Assembly (NCBI GenBank): GCA_029551285.1
Contig: JAKPFT010000095.1
Location: 1 to 32,209, forward strand
Direction: 5' to 3'
DNA: 32,209 nt
DNA from: a bacterium
GTDB lineage: Bacteria; Ratteibacteria; UBA8468; B48-G9; DSTR01
In this document: positions 22,300 to 30,724 of the stretch, piece after piece
Layout of the letters: the number at the start of each line of letters is the position of its first letter
Numbering within the stretch: the first letter of the stretch is position 1
The notes under the pieces: generated by a model
Told to the model about the DNA's origin: nothing
Database searches by the model: none
The model's input: only the letters and a program-made list of their open reading frames with translations
Program-made: the position numbers and the translations under genes

Positions 22300-23541
22300 G
22301 TGAAAAATCAGGAGAAGAGTATCCTCCAGCGCCGCTTAGATGCCCTCCAGAAAGTTTCTTCTTTCATCCTCTACATCTCCAATCTTCATCGTCTTCTTGA
22401 ACTTATCATGGAGGAAAGCAAGGAAATACTTAATGCGGAAGCCAGTTCTCTTCTGCTTTATGATGCCCGGGAGAAAAGGCTCTACTTTGAAGTGGCCAGA
22501 GGGGAGAAAGGCGAGAAGGTTAAACGTCTCAAACTGAAATTAGGGCAGGGAATTGCCGGTGCCTGCGGCCTGGAAAGGAAGGTTATTAATGTGCCGGATG
22601 TAACCGCAGATAGCCGTTTTTATCCCCAGGCGGACAAAAGGAGCCAGTTTCAAACCAGAAGTATTCTGGCTGTCCCCCTTCTCTGGAAAAAAAGGTTGCT
22701 GGGTGTTCTGGAAGTTTTGAACAAACGCAATGGCCACCCTTTTGACCGCTCCGATGAAGAGCTGATGCAGATTATTGCCAGCCAGGCAGCCATGGCCATA
22801 GCGAATGCCTATCTTTACCGGGACAACCTGAAAAAAGCACATTTTTCTGGAGTTGGCCAGACGATGCTTTCCCTTTCCCATGATATTAAGAACATCCTTA
22901 ATGGCCTTTTGGGTGGTATGTCGCTGGTGGATGAAGGATTAAAGGGTGAAAACAGGGAAGAGTTGAAAACCGGCTGGGAAATGGTCAGGCGGAATGTGGA
23001 GCGGATTTCGGAGCTGATTCTGGACATGCTCAGTTTTTCTACCCGGAAGAAGCCGCTTTATCAGAAGGTTAATCTGCCTGGCTTTTTACAGGCCACGGCC
23101 AGAATCTACCAGCAACGCCTTGAGGAAAAAAACGGGTCTCTCCTGGTGGAACCGGACCCGTCCCTTCAGGAAGTTTTTTTTGACTATCAGGGGATAGAAC
23201 GTGTGCTTTTGAACCTTCTGAATAATGCCTGTGAGGCTGTCCCGGAAGGTAAAGGCAAAATTATCCTGGCCTCACACCGTCTTCCTGAAACCGACAGGTT
23301 CCAGGTCTCAGTCAGGGACAATGGTTGTGGTATTCCGCCGGAAAACCTGAAAAAAATCTTTGAAGTTTTCTTCACCACCAAGGGCCATCACGGGACAGGC
23401 CTGGGGCTGGCTGTGGCCAGGAAAATTGTGGCGGAACATCAGGGACAGATCAGGGTTGACTCCAGAGTTGGTGAAGGCACTACTTTTGTGATTACGCTGC
23501 CTATCCATCCGCCTGATGAAACCAAAGCCAAAAAGACTTAG
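22300..23541 (+). CDS. GAF-domain sensor histidine kinase
   Basis: 413 residues, cytoplasmic (no membrane helix). A GAF domain spans about 25-172; the phospho-acceptor is H194 in SLSHDIKN; the ATPase domain carries the N box LLNNACEAV (near 306-313), G1 DNGCGIPPE (340-348), F box FFTTK and G2 GTGLGLAV (365-372). There is no receiver domain. The GTG start follows the -10 box by 6 nt and lacks a Shine-Dalgarno, so the mRNA should be leaderless. Its end overlaps the cyclase gene by 26 nt, which suggests that kinase and cyclase work on one signal. The phosphorylation target is not identified. Confidence 0.93.
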   Translation: MKNQEKSILQRRLDALQKVSSFILYISNLHRLLELIMEESKEILNAEASSLLLYDAREKRLYFEVARGEKGEKVKRLKLKLGQGIAGACGLERKVINVPDVTADSRFYPQADKRSQFQTRSILAVPLLWKKRLLGVLEVLNKRNGHPFDRSDEELMQIIASQAAMAIANAYLYRDNLKKAHFSGVGQTMLSLSHDIKNILNGLLGGMSLVDEGLKGENREELKTGWEMVRRNVERISELILDMLSFSTRKKPLYQKVNLPGFLQATARIYQQRLEEKNGSLLVEPDPSLQEVFFDYQGIERVLLNLLNNACEAVPEGKGKIILASHRLPETDRFQVSVRDNGCGIPPENLKKIFEVFFTTKGHHGTGLGLAVARKIVAEHQGQIRVDSRVGEGTTFVITLPIHPPDETKAKKT

Positions 23542-25372
23542 AGGCGTTCTGCTTCTGACGCCGGTTCTCGTCGGCCTGACTGTTTTTTTTCTCTTTCGTC
23601 TGCCAGCCTGGCGCCGTTTTGAACTCATCACCTATGACTGGCGGATGAAGAAAACCGGGCCGAAGCCAGTTTCCGGGAATGTGGTCATTGTGTTTATTGG
23701 GGACGAAACCCTGAAGTTGTTAGGTCGGTGGCCCCTGCCCAGAAACTGGTATGCCAGTTTGACCGAAGTTTTGAAAGCGTGGGGTGCCAGAGTGGTGGCT
23801 TACGACATCCTCTTCCTGGAGGAATCCGGAGACAGGGTGGCTGACCGACAGTTTGGTGAAGCCGTTACCCGGGCCGGCAATGTTATTCACTCCTGTTATT
23901 TTCAAGGTGAAATTGCCACCAGAAGGGGGGTGCTTTCCGGGGAGCATCTTCTGCTGCCGCCAGAAGTCCTGGGCCAGGCTACGGCTATCGGCTTTGTCAA
24001 CACGCCGCCGGACGATGACGGTATCACCAGACGTTACCCTTTTTTCGCCAATCATCAGGGAAGACTTATTCCTTCACTGGGGCTGGCTATTCTTAAGGAG
24101 TATTACCAGTTGCCCGGTTCAGCCATTAAAATGGGTAACAGCCACACTCTAACGGTAACGGTTAAGGGACAGCCGCACCTGATTCCGGTTGACCAGACCG
24201 GATCAGCCTGGTTGACCATCTATCCGGATTTGAAAATGTTCCCGCACTACGCCATGGTCCAGGTATTGCAGTCTTACGCCGCCTGGAGCCGCGGCAAAAA
24301 GTCTTCCCTTTCCCCGGAAGCCTTCACCGATAAAATTGTTCTGGTCGCTCACACGGCTGCTGGAACGACAGACATCGGACCGGTCGCTGGCCGGGAACGT
24401 TATTTGAAGGTAGGACTTCACGCCAGTTTTCTGGAAAGTTTCTTCCACGATGACTTCATCCGACCGGCGGGAACCTCTATCTCTCTGATGGCGCCAGTCT
24501 GTGGCGCGCTGGCGGCTGCCGGAGCCGCGGCTGCCTTTCCGCCGCTGGTGGGCTTTATTTTTACCTGTTTGCTGGGGTGTCTTTTTATCCTGGTAGCTGG
24601 CTGGCTCTTCTCGGCTTTTGGTCTGTGGATAGAGATGGTTCCGGGTACCCTCTCCCTTTTTGTTACCAGTTTAACCACGACACTGTCGCAATTTGTTGCG
24701 GAGCGCCGGGAGAAAAACAAGCTCCGGGTACTCTTTCAGAGGTACATCGCTCCGCCGGTGCTGGAAAGGCTTCTGACCTCTGGCGCCGAGATTACCCTGG
24801 GTGGTGAAAAAAGAGTGCTCACGGTTCTTTTCGCTGACGTGCGTGGGTTCACCCCACTGGCCGAGAAGATTTCGCCGGAGAAAAGCGTGGAACTTTTGAA
24901 CGAAATGTTTGGTATCCTGGAAGAGGCCATTTTTTCCTACGGTGGCACTGTGGATAAATTCATGGGAGACGCGATTATGGCCATTTACGGTGCGCCGGTG
25001 GAGCAGGAAGACCATGCTCAGCGGGCCGTTTTTTCCGCGGTGAAGATGGTCAAAGACCTGAAAAACCGCAAGCCCGGTCTTCCGCTGATGGTGGGTGTTG
25101 GCCTTCATACCGGGCCGATGGTGGTTGGCAATATTGGTACGGTAAGAAGGATGGAGTATACTGCTATTGGCGATGCCGTGAACCTGGCCTCCCGGATTGA
25201 AAACTTAGCGGCGGCCGGTGAGATTCTAATCAGTGAAGCGACCTATGCCTTAGTGAAAGATAAAGTTGTTTGTGAACCGCTGGGACCGGTGACGGTAAAG
25301 GGCCGGCAGGAGCCGATTAACCTTTACCGGGTGTGCCTTGAACCAGGGACACAGGAAGGAGGTGCGCCGTGA
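23516..25372 (+). CDS. CHASE2-domain class III adenylate cyclase
   Basis: 618 residues. One N-terminal helix (about 10-28), an extracytoplasmic CHASE2 sensor (about 30-310), three helices (about 320-392), then a class III cyclase domain (about 433-580). The two metal-binding Asp are D441 (LFADVRGFT) and D485 (FMGDAIM), adenine-selecting K481 and D553 (TAIGDAVN), and the transition-state residues N556 and R560 (NLASRIE), so the enzyme looks complete and ATP-specific. It would turn a periplasmic signal into cAMP. It overlaps the kinase gene upstream and the FecR gene downstream. Confidence 0.94.
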   Translation: MKPKPKRLRGVLLLTPVLVGLTVFFLFRLPAWRRFELITYDWRMKKTGPKPVSGNVVIVFIGDETLKLLGRWPLPRNWYASLTEVLKAWGARVVAYDILFLEESGDRVADRQFGEAVTRAGNVIHSCYFQGEIATRRGVLSGEHLLLPPEVLGQATAIGFVNTPPDDDGITRRYPFFANHQGRLIPSLGLAILKEYYQLPGSAIKMGNSHTLTVTVKGQPHLIPVDQTGSAWLTIYPDLKMFPHYAMVQVLQSYAAWSRGKKSSLSPEAFTDKIVLVAHTAAGTTDIGPVAGRERYLKVGLHASFLESFFHDDFIRPAGTSISLMAPVCGALAAAGAAAAFPPLVGFIFTCLLGCLFILVAGWLFSAFGLWIEMVPGTLSLFVTSLTTTLSQFVAERREKNKLRVLFQRYIAPPVLERLLTSGAEITLGGEKRVLTVLFADVRGFTPLAEKISPEKSVELLNEMFGILEEAIFSYGGTVDKFMGDAIMAIYGAPVEQEDHAQRAVFSAVKMVKDLKNRKPGLPLMVGVGLHTGPMVVGNIGTVRRMEYTAIGDAVNLASRIENLAAAGEILISEATYALVKDKVVCEPLGPVTVKGRQEPINLYRVCLEPGTQEGGAP

Positions 25373-26445
25373 ACAGACACATTCTGGCACTGGTAATGCT
25401 CTGGCTGATGGGCAGCTGGCTGCTGGCTGAAGAAACAGCGGTGATTACTCTGGCCAGCAAGAAAGGGACGGTGCTGGTCTGGGAGGCTGCCGGTCAAAGA
25501 TGGGTGGAGTTGCCTGTTAAGAGTCAGCTGTCGGTAGGCGCCTACGTGAAGGTTGAGAAAGATTCTGAAGCCATCATCTCTTTTGGCAAAAAGGCTGTGG
25601 TGACTTTATCGGAAAATACCCTGATTCAAATCAGCACCTGTCTCTTTCAGCAGGGTAACCTGAAACAGGTGCGGTTGAAATCGCCCCAGGGCCGCATCTG
25701 GTCGGTGGTGGAAAAACTTGCCTCGCCCGAGGCTAAGTTTGAGATTGAAACGCCCAATGCGGTCGCCGGAGTCCGCGGCACTGTCTTTCTGGTGGGATAT
25801 GAACCAACGGCAGAAGCCTCCCGGATTGCGGTCGTGGCCGGCGAGGTAGGGGTCAGTTCAAAACTGGCCGAAGGCTACGTAATTTTAAAGGAAAACATGG
25901 CTACCGTGGTCGTGGCGAATAAACCGCCCATTCCGCCCCAGGTTCTGGAAGAGAGGGAACGTCAGGAGTGGGAAAAGTGGAAGCAGAGCATTCCCTTTTC
26001 CGAGATTGGTCTGGTCGGCGGTGTCGCAGAGATTAATGCCCTTCAAACGCAGGAGGCAGCCAGGCAGGTGAGAGAAATTTCTCTGGCCAGGAAGGGTAGC
26101 GAGAAGGTGAGGCAGGACTTTGAAAGCATTGAAGCGGCTATTCTTCTGTATTATGCTGATACCAGAAATGTTCCCCGGAGGCTCAAGGACCTGATGGAAA
26201 ATCCAGGTGTGCCTGGCTGGAAGGGCCCATACCTGGGCGCTGGCACCAATTTTATGGACCCTTACGGCCATCCCTATCAGTACAAAATTCTCAAAACTCC
26301 CCGGGGGAAACAGTATCTGGAACTTTCTTCCTTCGGTCTGGTAGGCGCAGCCGGTGAGACCAGGGGGGAAGAGAAAAAAATTATTTTCGTAGAAACCCTG
26401 AAGGAAAGTCTCAAAAAGAAACTGGAAGAAACAGGTCGCAAATGA
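25369..26445 (+). CDS. FecR-domain protein with type II pseudopilin-like C-terminus
   Basis: 358 residues. A signal peptide (to about residue 21, WLLAEE), then a FecR domain (about 25-165; VGAYVKVEKDSEAIISFG, GKKAVVTLSENT, FEIETPNAVAGVRGTVFLV), a linker, and a C-terminal segment from about 240 with a long helix followed by PYLGAGTNFMDPYGHPYQYKI and LELSSFGLVGAAGETRGEE. The latter resembles the C-terminal part of type II secretion pseudopilin GspG (DPWGNPYQY...SLGADG). It lacks the prepilin peptidase signal. FecR/CHASE2-cyclase neighbours are familiar; this fusion is not. It starts on a GTG overlapping the cyclase stop by 4 nt. Confidence 0.85.
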   Translation: MNRHILALVMLWLMGSWLLAEETAVITLASKKGTVLVWEAAGQRWVELPVKSQLSVGAYVKVEKDSEAIISFGKKAVVTLSENTLIQISTCLFQQGNLKQVRLKSPQGRIWSVVEKLASPEAKFEIETPNAVAGVRGTVFLVGYEPTAEASRIAVVAGEVGVSSKLAEGYVILKENMATVVVANKPPIPPQVLEERERQEWEKWKQSIPFSEIGLVGGVAEINALQTQEAARQVREISLARKGSEKVRQDFESIEAAILLYYADTRNVPRRLKDLMENPGVPGWKGPYLGAGTNFMDPYGHPYQYKILKTPRGKQYLELSSFGLVGAAGETRGEEKKIIFVETLKESLKKKLEETGRK

Positions 26446-26465
26446 CCGCCATCCGGGAAACTGTC

Positions 26466-26771
26466 TCAGGGTTTTTTCCTGGAGAGAAGTTGGGTCAGTT
26501 TCCTGTCGTAGCGCTCAAAACAGGTGGCTACCACGGCATCCGGCGATACTCCCTCCTCGACCATCAACTCCAGACACAGCACCAGTAAATCTCCGGTTTC
26601 CACAATAGCGTGCGGCTTGTTCTTTTTGAAAAGGAGAAGGATTTCCTGGCAGTGTTTCCGGAGAAGTTTGAGCAAAACAGAGCGATGATCTCTTTTTCCG
26701 GAAGCGTTGTATTTTCTGGAAAGCAGGTGTATCCGGGAAAGTTTTTTGAGCGCGGTTCTGGTCAAAATCAT
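26466..26771 (-). CDS. Small MazG/HisE-like helical protein
   Basis: 101 residues, nearly all helical. The segment HCQEILLLFKKNKPHAIVETGDLLVLCLELMVEEGVSPDAVVATCFERYDRK follows the all-alpha NTP-pyrophosphohydrolase pattern (E..E, later E.(A/G)D, then the short helix after the G-(I/V)-(D/S)-P). The first acidic pair is reduced, so activity is uncertain. GGAGA lies 5 nt before the ATG. It stands alone, divergent from the SH3-NlpC/P60 gene, and its 3' end is 20 nt from the FecR gene. Confidence 0.6.
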   Translation of the reverse strand: MILTRTALKKLSRIHLLSRKYNASGKRDHRSVLLKLLRKHCQEILLLFKKNKPHAIVETGDLLVLCLELMVEEGVSPDAVVATCFERYDRKLTQLLSRKKP

Positions 26772-26781
26772 CTTTTCTCCT

Positions 26782-26810
26782 TTGACCCGGGCGGCTATTC
26801 ATCCTAACAT
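26782..26810 (+). promoter_or_regulatory. Promoter of the SH3-NlpC/P60 gene, leaderless type
   Basis: TTGACC (26782-26787), 17-bp spacer, TAACAT (26805-26810), 9 nt before the ATG at 26820. The predicted leader is 2-4 nt. Confidence 0.65.
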
Positions 26811-26819
26811 TTGTGCATT

Positions 26820-28166
26820 ATGAACGGCAAAGGCTACCGGTTTTTTCTGGTTTTTTTCTTAACACTGCTGCCTTTTTCCCTGCTAAGCGGTCGGGAAAGA
26901 TACTACTACAGCGCCGGTACCCTCTTGCCCGGAATTACACCGGAGATGAACACAGCCGGGTTCTGGCTGGAAAGGCATCCCGCACCTGACAGAGCGTTTT
27001 TTGAGGAAACCAGCCGGACACAGTTCAATCAAAAATGTCTGGAAATCGCTGGCCGGCCAGACATCCTTTCTTTCCCGCCGGTTTTCTCCGGCGAAGTTCT
27101 GGCGGAAACCCTGGTGCAGGAATTGGCCTCCTTTGAGAAACAGAGCCTTTATAACCGGCAGGGCCGTGTGAACCGTGAGTTTTACCGGGAAATTTATGAT
27201 AATCTCTATCTGGAACAACTCTCCGGTCAGATAAAAGTTCAGTCAGGCCTTATTCTCCACCGCACAGACCAGAGGTTTCTGCCGACCAGCCTGCCTCTTT
27301 ACGCTGGTCCCGGACAGGTAAACTTTGACCTGCTTCAGAACAATCTGCTGGAAATCGGAACCCCGGTGATTATTTTGCACACCAGCCGGGATGGCCGCTG
27401 GCAGTATGTGGAAGGTCCCTGGACGGATGGCTGGGTGAAAGCGGAAAATGTGGTGGCCGTGAGCCGTGAACAACTGCTTCTCTATGTTAACAGCCGGCCT
27501 TTTGTCGTGGTCACCGAACCCCTGGCTGATGTCTATTCTGACAGAGGTCTTACGCGAAGGCACGACACGGTGGGTATGGGTGCGAAACTGCCTCTACGGA
27601 ACCGGGACTGCGGTCTGGTGGAAATTATCCTGCCAGGGAATGGCGAGTTTGGTTGCGGCTATCTAAAGGAAAGAGATGTCCACCGCGGCTATCTGCCCTG
27701 TACCGCCAGGGCAATTATAGAGCAGGCTTTCCGGTACCTGCATCTTCCTTACGGCTGGGGCGGCCAGTACGGTTTTCAGGATTGCTCCGGGTTTATCCAG
27801 GCAGTCTTTGCCACCGCCGGAGTGCAGTTGCCGCGCAATTCCCGGGAGCAGAGAAAGGTGGGCCGCCATTTGGGCGTCTTTGACCGTAATCTCCCGGAGG
27901 ATGACAGACGAAGGCTTCTTCTAAAGGAGGCAGTCCCGGGGATTACCCTGCTGACGATGCCGGGCCACAGTCTTCTTTACTTAGGAGCGCTGGATGGCCG
28001 GCCCTATGTGATTCACAGTTTGTGGGCTTTTTCTCAGCGAACCTGGCACGGCGACGTTCTCCGCGTGGTTAACCGGGTGGTGGTGAGCGATCTGGAGTTA
28101 GGCGCTGGCACCCGCAGCAGAAAATACCTTCTGCGCCTGAGCAGTGCCGCGCTAATCGCCGAGTGA
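26820..28166 (+). CDS. Secreted NlpC/P60 peptidase with SH3-type domains
   Basis: 448 residues from the ATG at 26820; a TTG three codons earlier lies in the promoter. A signal peptide (to about 24) is followed by an N-terminal stabilising domain (about 40-130; NTAGFWLERHPAPD, EIYDNLYL), SH3b-like domains (about 145-290; PLYAGPG, GRWQYVEGPWTDGWVKAENV) and an NlpC/P60 domain with C322 (FQDCSGF), H383 (GHSLLYLG) and H399 (VIHSLW). This order matches the group with N_NLPC_P60 and SH3b1 domains, which cleave recycled muropeptides. It ends 9 nt from the convergent large secreted protein gene. Confidence 0.93.
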   Translation: MNGKGYRFFLVFFLTLLPFSLLSGRERYYYSAGTLLPGITPEMNTAGFWLERHPAPDRAFFEETSRTQFNQKCLEIAGRPDILSFPPVFSGEVLAETLVQELASFEKQSLYNRQGRVNREFYREIYDNLYLEQLSGQIKVQSGLILHRTDQRFLPTSLPLYAGPGQVNFDLLQNNLLEIGTPVIILHTSRDGRWQYVEGPWTDGWVKAENVVAVSREQLLLYVNSRPFVVVTEPLADVYSDRGLTRRHDTVGMGAKLPLRNRDCGLVEIILPGNGEFGCGYLKERDVHRGYLPCTARAIIEQAFRYLHLPYGWGGQYGFQDCSGFIQAVFATAGVQLPRNSREQRKVGRHLGVFDRNLPEDDRRRLLLKEAVPGITLLTMPGHSLLYLGALDGRPYVIHSLWAFSQRTWHGDVLRVVNRVVVSDLELGAGTRSRKYLLRLSSAALIAE

Positions 28167-28175
28167 AAAAACGGG

Positions 28176-30179
28176 TTATCGCCTCAGGGCGTAACGGGCC
28201 TTCAGTTTCAGTTCTTCTTCTATCACCAGACGCTTCTCAAACCGGAGCAGTTGTCCCGTGGCCGGAATGTATATCCTCAGCGGGAGAAGGCCCGCGGTCG
28301 TTTCTCCGGCACCTCCAGCTGGCTGGTTCGGGACATCAGTTCTAAGAAGAATGCTGGAGATGTTTCTTTCTAATTCTAACTGTTGTCCCAGGTAGACTTT
28401 GCCCTGCTCCTCCTTCATCACCGGGGAACGGTCTTTGAATTTGGCCTCCACAGGTTTTGCTGGGCCAGCCGCAGGAATTTTCTCGGCGCCTTCCTCACCG
28501 AAAACGGTAAAGTTTTTCACCTGCTCTAAGTTTCCGGAAAACTGGCTGAGCACTAATTTTTCCGGCACATAAAATGAGTACATGAAGTGCATAATCGGCA
28601 CATTGACTACCGGCAGCGACATTTCCACAAAACCGTTGCCACTGAAGGCAGTACCGGGCAGATAGTAGATGATTTCCACCGGCATGGCTCTCTCAGAACG
28701 GCTGGCTGATTTGAGCACCGGGACCAGCACCTCTCCGGCCGCTCCCACCAGGGGTTTGGTGGGCGACTGGTCAACGTAAACGCTCCAGAGCTGTGCCTTT
28801 TCTGGCAGCCGCACGCGTAAGAACTGCTGACTGTTGTTGCGAAGATTGAAGATTACCCGGGTGATACTCTTGCCGTCAAGGGTCAGGGCGGTGATGGCGT
28901 TGGCGGAATCGGCCGTCGCTTCCAGAACGGGTATTTCCTCATGCCGCAGAAGTTTCAAACTGCCGCTGAAGGGCAGCCGCGAGAAGCGCATCGCCAGGAC
29001 AGCCGGCGTCGTGGCTCCGGGAATTTCTCTGGGGTCTACCGGGACCAGGCCATCCAGCTGCTCAGGTGAAACTTCAAGGCTGGGCGTGCTGACCACCGTG
29101 GCGTAACCGGTCGTTTTTTCCACCTGGAGACAGAGGGGATGGGTGAGTCTTACCTGGTTGTCCGTAGGTTTAAGTTCCTGTTCATATGTGAGGTATACTT
29201 GAACCTGCCCCTTCGTTTTTGGCTTCAGTTCTACCTGAACAAGCGAATCTGTTTCTTTCCAATCAATGAGATTTCCGGAAACATTAATCAGGCGCACTCC
29301 TTCCGGCAATTTAATCTGCAAACTGGTAACCGGCTGATAAAGAATTTCATATTTGACAGTGGCGGTGGTTCTGATTAAATCTGGCTGGAGAGAATACTGA
29401 AGAAGAAGGCTGCTTAAAATTTTAGGCTGCTGCGGTTCCCTGATGACTGGCGACCAGGAGATTTCCACGGCGTTGACGGAAGAAAAGGTCGCTTCTGCTT
29501 CTGTGGCTGAGGTAGTACGCGCCAGACTGACCGTGGCGGCTCCTGGCGCAGAAAAGTCATAGTCCGGGGGCAGGGTCAACTTGATGATGGAGGCGGTGCC
29601 GACTGGCGGCCAGAACCGCAGTGTTTCCCCGGTCAGCCGTATTTGAAGCTGTCCCTCTATCCGGAAAGAGCCTGTTTCGTTCAGAAGGAGGCAGTAGGCG
29701 CCGTCCTTGCAGAGGACCTGGCCAGGTTTTCCGTTGACCGTAAGCGAGGACAGAAAATTAAGGTTAGCGGGCCACAGTTTGACGGTTGTCCAGCCTTCCG
29801 CAGGGTCTTTAAGAACGAAAAGGTTCCCGGAAAATTTAAGGTTGCAACTATCCTGTCCCGGGGTACCAGAGTAAAGGAAAGAAGAAAGAATGTAGTCAGC
29901 CGGAGGTTTGGGTGCGGCCGGCTTTTTCTCTTCCACAAACTTTAAGAAGGTCTCCCAGGGTAGACGCAGATATCTTCCGGTACCATCGGTTACCAGAAAC
30001 TTCTGCAGTTCCTCCCAGGGGATGAGGACGCGGCTATTCTTCATAAACTGACTGAATTCCTCCACCGGGATAGTGACCGTGGTGTCCTTGACTGGTGGCA
30101 GAGACCTCTCCGCCGGAAAGGCAGACCAGACAAGAGACAGCAAACACCCAGACCAGACAAGTCTTTTTAACAAACGCAT
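28176..30179 (-). CDS. Large secreted protein of unknown function with triple IPxEEF-type motif
   Basis: 667 residues from the ATG with AAGGAGGA 3 nt upstream (a frame from 30206 adds nine non-signal residues). After a signal peptide (cleavage near 23) come three successive copies of a short motif: TIPVEEFSQF (36-45), LIPWEELQKF (52-61) and RLPWETFLKF (72-81). The rest looks like several beta-sandwich domains (YILSSFLYSGTPG, KLTLPPDYDF, SLQIKLPEGVRLINVSG, QFLRVRLPEKAQLWSVYVDQ, VEIIYYLPG) and ends in a basic ELKLKARYALRR. I recall similar motif-bearing large proteins from PVC-type bacteria, without known function. It has no membrane helix beyond the signal and is presumably periplasmic or surface-bound. 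Confidence 0.85.
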   Translation of the reverse strand: MRLLKRLVWSGCLLSLVWSAFPAERSLPPVKDTTVTIPVEEFSQFMKNSRVLIPWEELQKFLVTDGTGRYLRLPWETFLKFVEEKKPAAPKPPADYILSSFLYSGTPGQDSCNLKFSGNLFVLKDPAEGWTTVKLWPANLNFLSSLTVNGKPGQVLCKDGAYCLLLNETGSFRIEGQLQIRLTGETLRFWPPVGTASIIKLTLPPDYDFSAPGAATVSLARTTSATEAEATFSSVNAVEISWSPVIREPQQPKILSSLLLQYSLQPDLIRTTATVKYEILYQPVTSLQIKLPEGVRLINVSGNLIDWKETDSLVQVELKPKTKGQVQVYLTYEQELKPTDNQVRLTHPLCLQVEKTTGYATVVSTPSLEVSPEQLDGLVPVDPREIPGATTPAVLAMRFSRLPFSGSLKLLRHEEIPVLEATADSANAITALTLDGKSITRVIFNLRNNSQQFLRVRLPEKAQLWSVYVDQSPTKPLVGAAGEVLVPVLKSASRSERAMPVEIIYYLPGTAFSGNGFVEMSLPVVNVPIMHFMYSFYVPEKLVLSQFSGNLEQVKNFTVFGEEGAEKIPAAGPAKPVEAKFKDRSPVMKEEQGKVYLGQQLELERNISSILLRTDVPNQPAGGAGETTAGLLPLRIYIPATGQLLRFEKRLVIEEELKLKARYALRR

Positions 30180-30252
30180 CAGTCCTCCTTGTTGACGATT
30201 AGACACGGGTGATGACTGAGTGGTTCCCTGAAGGAGCCAGCTAACTTGGTGG

Positions 30253-30258
30253 TATAAT
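30253..30258 (+). promoter_or_regulatory. -10 box of the PPC-domain gene
   Basis: TATAAT, 15 nt before the GTG at 30274; the leader would be about 8 nt, just enough for the GGGAG that touches the start. The -35 region is poor. Confidence 0.5.
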
Positions 30259-30273
30259 TATTGGTGCAGGGAG

Positions 30274-30723
30274 GTGAATATCAACTACAGTCAGGGCAGG
30301 ATTGGCCGGGTATTTATCCTCAGGCTGGAAGATGGCGAAAAACTGCCGGCCAGCATTGAAGATTTTGCCAGACGACACCGGGTCAAGCGGGGTCTGTGTT
30401 TTCTCCTGGGAGGACTCAGGAGTGGCGGTCATCTGGTAGTTGGTCCTAAGGATGAGAAAGTTAGACCGGTGGAGCCGCTGTTCTGGGAATTATTTGGTGT
30501 TCACGAAGTCGTAGCCGTGGGGACGATTTTCCCGGGCCAGGATAAGCAGCCGCATCTTCACCTTCATGGTTCGGCCGGGCGGGAGGGCCGCAGTCACACC
30601 GGGTGTTTCCGGCCAGGAGTGGAAGTCTGGCAGGTGGGTGAGGTGGTCATTCTGGAGATCATTGGCAGCCGGGCAAGTCGGTTCCGCGACGAGAGTACCG
30701 GGTTTGAGTTACTGAAAGCCTGA
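30274..30723 (+). CDS. PPC-domain protein (PD1-like DNA-binding family)
   Basis: 149 residues from a GTG. The PPC/DUF296 fold is evident: GRVFILRLEDGEKLPASIEDFA at the start, CFLLGGLRSG, then GTIFPGQDKQPHLHLHGSAGREG, where the HLHLHG triad is the metal-binding site typical of bacterial stand-alone PPC proteins, and VEVVILEI at the end. In plants the domain is fused to AT-hooks; bacterial single-domain forms have no settled role. It ends 1 nt from the convergent AEC permease. Confidence 0.88.
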   Translation: MNINYSQGRIGRVFILRLEDGEKLPASIEDFARRHRVKRGLCFLLGGLRSGGHLVVGPKDEKVRPVEPLFWELFGVHEVVAVGTIFPGQDKQPHLHLHGSAGREGRSHTGCFRPGVEVWQVGEVVILEIIGSRASRFRDESTGFELLKA

Positions 30724-30724
30724 G

